The position numbers were made by a program, and so were the translations under genes. A DNA stretch of 64,000 bases from Syngnathus acus. Lineage: Eukaryota > Chordata > Actinopteri > Syngnathiformes > Syngnathidae. Location: the NCBI RefSeq assembly GCF_901709675.1, contig NC_051095.1:12227956-12291955 (forward strand). Reading direction: 5' to 3'. Numbering within the stretch: position 1 is the stretch's first letter; every line of letters starts with the position of its first letter. Below the pieces are notes generated by a model. The model had not been told where the DNA came from, searched no databases, and saw only the letters and a list, made by a program, of their open reading frames with translations. Below are positions 34,901-44,036 of the stretch, in pieces.

Positions 34901-36850
34901 AAGTTGCAAACGCAAGTAAATGCTGACAAGGCATTTAATGAAAGCAATTTGCGAGAGCAAACGTTAGTGTTCGGCAACGTGGAGGAATTCGGCCACGGGA
35001 CCAAAGAGCGCTACGACTCACAGGGGATGTTGTTCTATGAAGGCTTTTATAATCAACAATGGACATCAGTCTTCCCCACTATTGAACTCAGTTCCCAGAG
35101 TGTTGGTACCCATAGAGCTGGAAGGGCCTGGAATGGCATCTGTTTAATCCCGGGGCTCAGATTTTAGCCACTGCCCACAGCAGTGAAATCTCGACTGCAG
35201 TGAAACACCACAACAAACGCTCCCTTTCAGACTTGTGTAGTAGTTTGGTTAAGCAAAGGGAAATAATTGTGATCCTTTATATCCCTCAAAAGATCAATAG
35301 TTATATCAATATGGGAGTCATACATGACAAATCTTAATAATGCAACCGAACAGGTGATGAACAGATGGGTTAGCGTAATATTGGTATCAGATGATAATCG
35401 TCTAGCTGTCACGGCTATTCTGCACTTTTGTATTATAGTTGTTGTTGTTGTTTTTTTTAACAAAGTAGTGATTACTAACCGTGTATTCCAGGCAATGAAA
35501 GGCATTTTAAATGCAACGAAGATGACAGTCATAATATTACAACGAAAACTGTATTGGAGTGAAAACTGATAGGTTTCAAATCAAATATTTACCATCTAAC
35601 TGTCTAACAAGGTCCATTCCTGTGTCAGTAACTGGCACATCATGTGACAATGTGAATAAGTGTTAAGAACGGCGACATATATAATTATTAATCTTAAGTA
35701 TAATGGACTGTACCATGCAATAGGTAAATGGTAAAATACAATGTGACTATTGTCAAATGTTTACATTAGCCATTAAAATCTAATTTGTGATCCTGATTAT
35801 GTTTAGATGATATTGATAAGACCAGTGAGGTGTTCACGAACGAGGGGGAAACACAATCACACCTGTCCCGCTGTGACCACCACATGGGAAGTTGGAAGAG
35901 CGATCGACGTAGTCTAGAAGATCACAATTATGTTAACCAAAACCGAGCTGACAAAATATCGGTATCGATATTACAACGACGAGTCGAGAGATAACTGCTT
36001 ATTTGACAACACCAGCTATCGAAAATTCGAACTGTTTCGCAATTAAAACATTATGCGCATAACAGTCCCCTCGCAAAGTGAGCCGTGGAAAGACGGGGCT
36101 TGGTTTACGTGATAAGCACGGTCATCGCAATACAACTACTAATCAAATGTCACAGTTCGTCGGTTGGTTCACAGGCACCTTCTATTTGCGGTGGCTGGAA
36201 AGCCAAATGAAAACCAAACTTAAGAGACGACAGCATCGAACGAGGCCGCCGTTGCTTCCACCCTAACTAGGCCGCGGTTCAAGCCTTAGCAGCATCAATA
36301 AAACATTTGCGGCGGTAAGCGCGAACTAATGTCGGCACATTACCAACATTAGCCGTTTATAACACTCCCTAGGCAACTCATGGGAAAAATATGTCCGCTT
36401 TGCTCAAATGTTGCCGTTTAATTGACGTGGTTTCCAGCGGCCTGGGAGTAGGTGGCTAGCACCTGCGCGCTAACGTTAGCTAACCAGTTCGCGCAGGAGG
36501 AGGAATGTAGCCTTGCCGTTCTGCCAAGGCTTAGCTAACTACTTTAGCTTAGCTTCGTTTAGCTTAGCTACCTCTGAAACCTCGTCTTCGTCGCTGCCGG
36601 ATCCCGGACCCGATGAGAGGACGGCCGCGGCCGCTAGTTTGAAATCCAGTCTTTCTGCGGAAGGCCCGCCAGGCTCCCCGTACAAGCGTACTTTCTTCCC
36701 ACTTACGCCAATCCCAATGCCCCCTAGCCCGACTCCTCCTGGTGTCGCTCCTACCCCCATCCCTGCCACTGGGGAGCGAGGAGTCACCGAGTCAATCTCG
36801 TCCTCGAAGCCGTCCGTCAGCATTGCCGTCCCGGCTACTGCATCCTGCAT
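10835..36850 (-). CDS. ankhd1: Ankyrin repeat and KH domain-containing protein 1
   Basis: Large scaffold (MASK family) reported to support Hippo/YAP and receptor-tyrosine-kinase signalling. Thirty-nine coding exons; ends, 5' to 3': 36850-36572, 34030-33877, 26109-25953, 24998-24851, 24677-24530, 24424-24191, 24111-24017, 23715-23560, 23183-23102, 22820-22629, 22515-22406, 22301-22214, 21992-21865, 21780-21637, 21555-21453, 21017-20755, 20601-20332, 20232-19692, 19528-19389, 19294-19183, 18965-18820, 18736-18594, 18269-18056, 17906-17731, 17286-17124, 17040-16945, 16839-16723, 16633-16462, 16169-15973, 15886-15540, 15379-15227, 15145-14996, 14578-13042, 12881-12698, 12502-12377, 12262-12011, 11829-11645, 11126-10959, 10894-10835. 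Phases close to an open frame of 2,709 codons, or 2,700 from the second ATG at 36823, which aligns with the human start MLTD. ANKHD1, not ANKRD17, is chosen for the KH wording (SKKLSVPASVVSRIMGRGGC) and the MLTD N-terminus. Length is slightly above human (2,542) because of acidic and low-complexity inserts. Confidence 0.95.
14996..15379 (-). CDS. ankhd1: ankhd1 KH-domain exons (31-32)
   Basis: Exon 31 ends with SPKRGQKREDGWKEVVRR. Exon 32 gives SKKLSVPASVVSRIMGRGGC, then NITAIQDVTGAHIDVDKQKD and NGERMITIR. The domain finishes in the start of exon 33 (GGTESTRYAVQLINALIQDP). The GRGG loop is the GxxG nucleic-acid-binding motif of a type I KH domain, and it is intact. Confidence 0.95.
16945..19528 (-). 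CDS. ankhd1: ankhd1 second ankyrin repeat array (exons 19-26)
   Basis: Eight exons encode the second array: TESNHDTALTLACAGGHEEL, GFTPLILAATAGHVGVVEV, GISPLMLAAMNGHVPAVKL, TGLTPLMEAASGGYAEVGRV, GNTPLWLAANGGHFDVVQL and GHVKVVQYLVKEVNQFPSD. Residues are about 1,089-1,485 from the 36823 start. Sequence is almost invariant against mammals. The intron after the exon ending 17731 begins with GC (GCGAGT) rather than GT, and its acceptor is a normal AG. Confidence 0.93.
19692..20232 (-). CDS. ankhd1: ankhd1 exon 18 with long acidic run
   Basis: The exon opens with 47 consecutive acidic codons (20232 down to 20092): 12 mixed Asp/Glu, then 35 Glu. It continues through GSEDEADREEDYTKLPQVG and a proline-rich part to GLMVATPAQMLTDTLDDLIA, which is conserved in the family. 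Glu codons are a mix of GAA and GAG, so this is not a pure trinucleotide tract. As I recall the human protein, it has a short acidic patch here and no comparable run. The opposite strand reads as long Leu/Pro frames, which are shadows. Confidence 0.9.
21637..24998 (-). CDS. ankhd1: ankhd1 first ankyrin repeat array (exons 4-14)
   Basis: Eleven exons, from SLAEACSDGDVNAVRKLLDE to the end of the exon starting DGSTMLIEAAKGGHT. They encode successive repeats of about 33 residues, with the GHTPLMEAA / HVEVARVLL / TALTLAC pattern (GDITPLMAAASGGYVDIV, ESPLTLAACGGHVELA, GCSTPLMEAAQEGHLELV). Residues are about 188-696 counted from the 36823 start. Most exon boundaries fall at equivalent points of the repeat. 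The array is a protein-binding surface in the MASK family. Confidence 0.93.
26243..26326. repeat. (AC)n-rich microsatellite
   Basis: Imperfect CA dinucleotides with CG and GA interruptions, in ankhd1 intron 2. Cysteine/valine-rich open frames on the minus strand here are produced by the repeat. Confidence 0.9.
26863..28542 (+). mobile_element. hAT transposon remnant with perfect 8-bp target duplication
   Basis: The element starts CAGACATGGGCTAACTACGG and ends with the complement of CAGGGCTGGGCAAACTTTTT. It is flanked on both sides by GTCTAGAG (26855-26862 and 28543-28550), the 8-base duplication typical of hAT insertions. An open frame at about 27069-27251 reads FGSTYVCEKTFSHMNVNKAR, then SRLTDRHLGSILRITTTN. 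This resembles the C-terminal dimerisation region of hAT transposases (ZBED/GTF2IRD2-like). The rest of the transposase is missing. A second element is inserted inside it at 27263-28120. It lies in ankhd1 intron 2. Confidence 0.88.
27263..28120. mobile_element. Nested TIR element (ccgtattttccgcc ends)
   Basis: Inverted ends CCGTATTTTCCGCCCTAAAA and ttttagggcggaaaatacgg are flanked by TA on both sides, inside the hAT remnant. Subterminal gtgcgccttata motifs repeat near both ends. An internal segment of about 165 bases occurs twice as a direct repeat (27514-27675 and 27767-27928), almost identical. No transposase frame is present. It must be younger than the hAT insertion it interrupts. Confidence 0.85.
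28551..30601. other. Intronic sequence of ankhd1 intron 2
   Basis: No exon was recognised. Parts look repeat-derived: about 29460-29590 has gttcacaaacaatttggtttacaaac wording, and about 30230-30480 has a block around gtgctctcctcaatactcag. I cannot assign either to a family. Confidence 0.4.
30602..31545. mobile_element. TIR element interrupted by a teleost interspersed repeat
   Basis: The left end tatagtaatccttcgctac and right end cgagggattactgta are inverted copies over about 35-40 bases with mismatches (…cgcggttcgattatcgc against gcggataattggttcc). The TA at each end suggests a TA target. The middle is occupied by another repeat at about 30672-31033. No transposase frame was seen. Confidence 0.65.
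30672..31033 (+). repeat. Common teleost interspersed repeat
   Basis: Opens with catccatccattttctata and carries the familiar blocks tggagcctatcccagctgtc, ggaaaccggagtgcccggag and gagaacatgcaaactccaca. It ends near ccaccgagccgcc. These are known in very many copies across fish genomes. I recognise the family by wording but do not assign its class. Confidence 0.8.
31865..31907. repeat. (TG)n microsatellite
   Basis: About 43 bases of uninterrupted TG dinucleotides in ankhd1 intron 2. Confidence 0.97.
31950..33840. other. Intronic sequence of ankhd1 intron 2
   Basis: No gene recognised. It holds a purine-rich gagaga stretch at about 33010-33100 and a poly-G tract at about 33759-33772. Open frames are short and unmatched. 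Confidence 0.4.
36572..36850 (-). CDS. ankhd1: ankhd1 exon 1, N-terminus and start choice
   Basis: The exon ends at ...SDEDEVSE with donor gtagct. Two in-frame ATGs are present: 36850 (MQDAVAGTAMLTD...) and 36823 (MLTDGFEDE...). An in-frame stop lies further upstream, so 36850 is the first possible AUG. Human ANKHD1 starts at the equivalent of 36823. Both contexts have a purine at -3. The exon is glycine-rich (GVGATPGGVGLGGIGIGV), which matches the disordered head of the family. The surrounding 36.4-36.9 kb is CpG-rich, as expected for a housekeeping promoter. Confidence 0.85.
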
Positions 36851-36859
36851 ACTTATTTT

Positions 36860-39800
36860 CACGATACTTGAGTTAACGAGCTAGTTGTCGACTTAACTGG
36901 CCGTCCAGGCTCTTTGTTTTCGGCTATTTGCGTTGTTTTACTTCAGGGAATCCAGAAACTCTCCCGAAGCTACGGTTGAGGAGGTTCTCTTTACCCCAGC
37001 CATTAACTTTCTAACAACCTAACCCGATACGCACCGTTTCTGAGAAAGGCCGCCTTTGGTGAGAATCCTCGCAATCCCATTGGTCCGAGAGGAACCACAT
37101 CTGCTTTTGATTCGCTACAACCTACGCTTGTCAAACTAGAAACCATAACGTCAAGTTAGGTTTACCAATATCACGAGGCTGAATAACGAACGTCAAGAAA
37201 TGACATGGAAGGCCAACTTAACTGGTAGCTAGCTTTACCAGTTCATGTAAACTCTCGTCGGAACGTCACATACATGTTTTAAAGACAACAGTTGGACCTG
37301 TCTAAATTGTTATTATTCAGCTTGCTGATTGTGAATGTCATCCTAAATAAACAGTACAAATGGCCATACGTGCAACTTTAATGTTTTTGTGGAGATACAT
37401 TCAAATTACTGGAGTACAGAATTGTACTTAAAGAAACAAAACGGAAGTCGTACAATCACTGTTCAATGTGCATTCAACTTTTTAAGATTACAATATACAA
37501 TAGCTACATTTGAGTAGTCACACATGGAAACATTTTAAACACCACTGTTTCTTAGAAATAATTAATTTGAAATATCATTTTTTTTCCAGTGACCCGTGTC
37601 ATACGAAACTATACGAAAGAGAAAATATCTGGGCAGACAATTGGAGCCAATGTTCAACATGTTAGCGTTAATCCGTATCTGCCTTTTTTTCACCAATCCG
37701 ACAGTCAATTAACGATCAATTTAAAACACGGGGTATTTTTTTAACTCTGAATTGGCAGTCTGCAGTGGCAATTCCACCATTGTCCCAATTATAAGTTTAT
37801 GTAAATAAGATGCTTAGAGAGTATTATTAGTGTTTTGCTACTTAAATGTATATGTTTACTGGCTTACGCAATGTCTGCTTGGCTGACGGGTTTTCTTCCC
37901 TCTTTTGAATTCTATCCATGTCCATTCTCTCATATGACCATTATGATGCAAGTTTTATTAGTAGACTGTATGTACTGTATTATATTTGGATAAATGTTTG
38001 GATTGTATCAATGCTAAGAGTGCATTGTTACCAACATCTCTTTTTGAATTTACTTAGTTTGGGCTGTATGGTGACTTTTCTGCATTACAGCATGTACAAA
38101 TTTACCTGTTTTCCTTGTCTGAGAAAAATGGAATGTTGTTAATATTCAGCATATTAATAAGGTTTATTTTTCCTGTTAAATGCAGTGCAGGCAACATACC
38201 GTTTTTATTTACTCGTGTGTATTATACAAATTGCTGAAGTCATTGCCTAATTTATTGTACTTGTGTGTACCTATATCTTTAATATGAAAAAGATATTTCC
38301 TCTGGATGGTTATATCTTGTTGTATTTTGTCTTTAATCGTATCTTCTTATTGTGTATAGTTTAAAAAAAAGAATATTTAGCCAACTTCATAGTGTCTCCT
38401 GCACAGTTCACAGTTGAACCTTTATTATTTTGCACTCCAATTTATTTTAAACAAAGACCAAAATTCATTAAGTTGTTTTATTTTGCATTATTGTTATCTT
38501 TTTACAAATAAATCTTAAATCACAGTCAATTGTTTGTGTTTTATTTTGAATACAAATTGCCTATTGTAAATTCACTGTTCTGCCTTTCATCAGAAATAAA
38601 CAAGTTTTTTCTTCAAAATTATCTGTATTGGGTTTGATAGAATTGTTCTGCTTCAAATGTATCGTGGTATTGGTGATTTGGTATTAGTATTGGTGATTAC
38701 TCAAGAGTTGAGTAATCATACTAGCATTAATGTAAAAATGGTACTGAACCTCTTTAATTAAAAGCATTTAAACAAAGTTGTGTAGTTTCTATTTTGAACA
38801 TTTTGACGCCATCTTTTTCCTTTTTACCGCAAATGAAAATCACCTCCAAATATCTGATATGGTTTCCTTCTGATGATCAGTATCGACCGTGAAAAAAACA
38901 TGATTGGTCTATCACCAGTTTAATATACAATCAACCTTTCTTTTTAAGCTTACAATATACATTGACCAAAATCACATTATTATGTGGGAAATCATAATAA
39001 ACTGTCATTTTATTTTATTTCAAAAGATGTTATTAGGCAAAGTTATAGAATGGTGATCAGAACCTTTGAAAAAATATTTCATTAAAAATGTTTTGGTGAC
39101 AGTTGGTCTGCATGGAGCTATCTTCTAAATCAGTCGTTCTCGAACCTTTTACACAAAACCACTTACAAAAATACTGATTGCTACAAAAGCCATCATGATG
39201 ACCAATATTAAAGTGCAGTTCCATAGTAGGTCTAATAGCACTATTTATGTGGCCAGCACAAGTCTAGCATTAAGCACAGTCTAACTTTGCGCAATGATGG
39301 GGTTTTCCTTCTTTTGGTATTGTCATCGATGGCGTTTGTAGAAACGAGTGTTTGCGCTGTAGTGGGAGTGAACTCAGCTGACTTGATTCCCGACCAATCG
39401 CTTTCACAGAACCTTGCACGCATGTTTTACGAATGTGGCATGAAACAGGCGTACCAGGTTATGTCCATGCAGCCACAAACATCCATCCGATCACTTTCTA
39501 TATCATACCCCATTTGCTGTGTTCTGAAAGGTGAGCAAACACTTGGAACGTGTCCCAACTGACTTTGCACAAATGGACAGCTCACCAGGCTATCACAGGG
39601 TAGACAACTAACAATACTCCCATTCACTGTCAGTGATGGGAATGGAGCCCATGCTGTCTGCAAAGATGTCAGAGACAAGTAAACCACTGTAATATAATTA
39701 GTCTTCAAACACAAATACTTATATACATTTTAATCCAAAATATTTTAATTGTTCTTCAAGAATAAAAATGGGGGTTGCGACTGAGAGACAATGGATAGAG

Positions 39801-40890
39801 AAATAACTATTTACAAGGAGTGCCGCAAAGCATGCTGGCAGGTGTGTGGCCTCACCTCGACTAGAATTAATTGCAACAATAGACCGATATCCAATGCACA
39901 ATATATATTTTATAGATCTGTGTAACTAAAGAGTTGTGAACTAAAATGTAAACAAAGGAAATGGAGAAACCGTATAGAACCGGTGTTTCTTATGTTGCTA
40001 AGCCTTAAAGCTTACCTTCAATGAAGTGTACAGAATAAACAGACTGTGTATCTGGCCAGAGTCTAGATAGGTAGATAAATAGAGAGATATGCAAACAACA
40101 CAAAGCAAAACAAGAATACTGAATTTCTTATCACATGAAATATCAATACAAGTCTATTTAGATAGACTCCACCTTGACCAAATGGGGAGAAATGACCGTT
40201 GAGGCAAGAGAATAGGTTTCTTTATCTTCATTTTATTATTATTATTGTTTTTAATGAGGGCAGGTTTATTCTCAGCCTGCCAAACAATTTAATTTCTCTT
40301 GCTAAACATTTTATCCATAGTTGCAAATACCTCAAGATGAGGTCAAGTTGGAAGAATGATGTCAAAATATACAAAAAAATCCTTGCATTACATGACAAGC
40401 AAAAATACCCACAGACTATTTTCATTAATGGACCTACTTGCTCTTTTGCGATGAGATCCTGACAATGTTTTTTTTATTATATATTATATGATATAATTGT
40501 CTTTATGTATTATTTTTATTTTTGCTGTTGTATCAACCGTACACTTTTCTGTGACAATGATGTATGCCTGAATTGTTTGTATTTGGAATTTTTTTAGTTT
40601 AAAAAAAAAAGCTCAGCGCGCCATCCTGTGCTTGGTTTACGTCATCCCTTTGGGCGTGGACGCACGTTCGGGCGCCTTTCAGGGTTGCCAAATTAGTTTT
40701 AAAGACGCAATAAAGGTTTTGATCATATTTTGTCCGATATAGATATTGTTTCGTATTTTCTAACAGTTAAAGCAATCAAAGGATTTTCAATGATTTTATA
40801 GGACTAATGCTAATTAACATCAATTGAGTCTCAAGCGTGCTTTCGTGCTTCTTGAAGGAGGTTAGTTCAAACCCCTGGCAACCTTGCCTT
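36860..40890. other. Divergent spacer between ankhd1 and the hnrnph1-like gene
   Basis: The 5' ends of ankhd1 (minus) and the hnRNP H-like gene (plus) face away from each other across about 4 kb. The ankhd1-proximal part is CpG-rich. The middle (37.8-40.5 kb) is AT-rich without recognised exons. The segment at about 39235-39410 is similar to 62070-62230, so it belongs to a dispersed repeat family. Confidence 0.45.
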
Positions 40891-40899
40891 CGGTTACTT

Positions 40900-40972
40900 T
40901 CGGCTACATCGCGCTCTCACGGAGGCCTTCGCATTCCCTTTCCGCAGCGTGTTCTCTCTGTGATTACTAAAG
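40900..40972 (+). other. Probable untranslated first exon of the hnrnph1-like gene
   Basis: The pyrimidine-rich gttctctctgtgattactaa-ag is followed by a consensus donor gtaagt at 40973. It lies 1.2 kb upstream of the first coding exon, as in vertebrate hnRNP H genes, which have non-coding first exons. The exon start is a guess from the GC-rich context. Confidence 0.5.
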
Positions 40973-43672
40973 GTAAGTAATGCTCTCGCTATTTTTTTAA
41001 AATACTTTCTCCAGGGCATACTTTAGATCCTGTGGTATGATTATAGCTACTAGCAGGGTTTTCAAACGCATTTACCCATTTAGTTAGCAACTGCTAACCT
41101 GGAAGCTAACGCGTTAGGCTATAATGGCGCAGGCTGCGAGGGCCGCTTTTGTTCTTCAACCAGGGTGCGGTATTGGAAATATATGGAGAAAACCGGTCAT
41201 TAACTATTCATGTGGTATCATCAGTCTGTGAGAGCAATAGTTGTAATTTGCCATATTTAATATTGTAGAAATTGGCCATTTGCAATGAACGCACCCAAGT
41301 ATTCCATTCCGTGAAGTAGCGCCAGTCATTCGGTGAAGCGTAACAACTTTGTATTACGGCTGTATACGGATTTCTCTTGTGTGTGTATTATCCTTCTAAA
41401 CGCAAAAGTCAATTGTTACAATCCAGTCCAAAACATTAGTCGTACTCAAAGATTCCGCGAACCACGTCTGTGCTTATTTCAATTAAACGCATGACTTTGC
41501 TAGTGTCCGAATGTGCACACTATTCCCTTATAACGTGCTCTATTAAGTAGTTACGCAATTTTGTAGGGGTGTCCGAATGTCCGTGGAGCATATATGTAGG
41601 ACGCACAAAATTACCCTCATGCACTTGGAAAAGTAGTGACCATCGATATTTACTCAAAAGTTGAATGTAGACCACAATGCATTGCGAGCAGGTAAACAAC
41701 ATGGCGCAAGTGGGACTATCAAAGCGGCATAGTTACATCCCACCGGTATAATTCATTCATTTTATTCAAGAGAAAATATCTACAACAAAGGAATTAATAT
41801 TTTAAAAATGTATATATTTTTCATGAACAATAAATAGGTGAAGATCTTAATGCGCCGCTTCATCATGACACGTATGATGGTCACCTAATAGACGACGAGA
41901 AGAAAACTACTGAGCCGTCAGTTCGAATTGATAAACACGACTACCTTCTAGTGCCATATCTAGTGTGGGACTGTGTAGTGAACGAGTGGCTAGGGCCAGG
42001 GGGAGGGGGGCATATTCGGACACAGCCGTGGTCTGCCCTTTTGCGATGTCTCATATATGACCCCTATTAAAAATTCAATGTTCACTGTGAAGTTTCATAT
42101 GTGAGACTGATGACAATGTTTTGTTGAAAGGCTTGTGACCAGATATGGCTGATGAAGGGTACGTTGTACGAATCAGGGGTCTCCCTTGGTCCTGTTCGGT
42201 GGATGAAGTGCAACGATTTTTCTCAGGTGGGCCTCTTTGATTACTTTAAGTGGTGGTGGGGGATGAAATAAACGGTCGGTTCCAATGTATCTTACGTTTC
42301 AATTTTAGATTGTAAAATTCTTGGCAATGGCGGCGGCATCCACTTCACTTCCACAAGGGAGGGTCGTCCCAGTGGAGAGGCATTTGTCGAGCTGGAAGCA
42401 GAAGAAGACCTCAAGCACGCCTTGAAGAAGGACAGAGAAACTATGGGGCACAGATATGTAGAGGGTGAGCGTAATTACAGAGAAACTACTCTTACTCATT
42501 GCCAGAATGCATTCCATGCACTCTTGTAAATATTCAATATAGAAAGAGAATTAAAAACAAAAAATGTTTTTTACCCCTCTCACATCCTTTGAATACATTG
42601 AAATGTATTTAAAACTATTAAAAACCTCTAGTTGCATTGTGGATTACCTTTTCATGTAACCTTTAATGGGGATCGCAGTCCAATGTAAATTGTCTTTTGT
42701 TCTAACAGTGTTTAAATCAAACAATGTGGAGATGGATTGGGTCATGAAGCACACTGGTCCAAACTGTCCAGAGACAGCCGGCGATGGGCTTGTACGATTA
42801 CGAGGTCTCCCCTTTGGCTGCAGCAAAGAGGAGATAGTCCAGTTTTTCTCAGGTAAGAAGTTTTCTTCATCTGCGACTGTGATTTGATTTGACCTCCAGT
42901 CATCTTTTATTGTTTCCATTCTCTCGTAGACACTGAACAATTCATGTCCGTTTTACGATTCCAAACCCCTCTGACACTGAGGAACAGTTATAATAATCTT
43001 GTTTGTTATTCCAGTATTGAGATGCATCTCTTACAGTGATAGACATTCAAAAGAAGCTCGGGATAATTTACAGCTTTGCTTTGTTCAAGGGCAGGAATGT
43101 GCTTTGCAAATGAGATGTGTCTGTATTTATTATTTTTTCCGTATCCCCTTTTCATTACTCACCATTTTGTTTGCTGCCATTATCACCTAACAGCTCTTGT
43201 TTGTCAGTTCTAAAGCTTCATCAATGACGTGATCGATTTGCAATTGCTAAATAAAATCGGCCATTTTCATCATCGATTGATCGTTTTGCGTATTTTTACT
43301 TCCCTCATTTCAGATTCGCAAATGTGAATACTTTCTGGATTCTTTGCACTTCTGTGACAATAGATTGAATATTTTTAGCTTCTGGACAAGAAACATGTAA
43401 GCGTTGGCATTTTTTCCAATGTTTCTTAACAAACGGCTAATTGATGAATCGAGAAAATAATCCACATATTAATTTATGATGAAAATAATGGACAGTTGCA
43501 GCCCTAGTCAAAGCAGTGTAGTCCAAAAAGAGCAAAGTCAACACTTGCTCTGTCCTGCTTTACCGTACATGCATCATTGACGAGTCAAGCTATACAAAAA
43601 GTCATCTGCTGTGTTGGGCCAGTTTTAAGTTAGTCTTGTTACTTTGACCTTATTAATCGAAGCGTACCGGCA

Positions 43673-43695
43673 CCCCCCCCCCCCCCCCCCCCCCC
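43673..43695. repeat. poly-C tract
   Basis: Twenty-three consecutive C residues in the third coding intron of the hnrnph1-like gene. Tracts like this are prone to sequencing error. Confidence 0.95.
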
Positions 43696-43984
43696 TAAGT
43701 ATGTGCGGAACATACTGCAAAAGTTTCTTTCATCCATTTGGCTGGAAAAAAATTCAATGGACGTGGCAATGTAAGCAACACTCAATGTTAAATTGAATGT
43801 CAACTGCCAGATTGTCTCTTCATCTACAGACCTGATACTAGCCGAATGTGCCCCTGTCCATCCCTCTACCCATTCGTCTATCATTTCTTACGCTTGTAAT
43901 CTGTTCCAAATTGACAGTGGCCGGTTAACAACTTAACCGGTATGTGTGACGATGTTAGAGTGTTCCATAAGTTTTTTTTTTTCT

Positions 43985-44036
43985 TTCTCTCTCTCTCTCT
44001 CTGTCTCTCTCTCTCTGTCTCTCTCTATCTCTCTCT
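43985..44036. repeat. (CT)n tract
   Basis: CT dinucleotides with occasional GT and AT, about 75 bases before the exon at 44112. It could serve as a distant pyrimidine tract, but the acceptor itself (gttgaag|gg) is weak. Confidence 0.9.
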
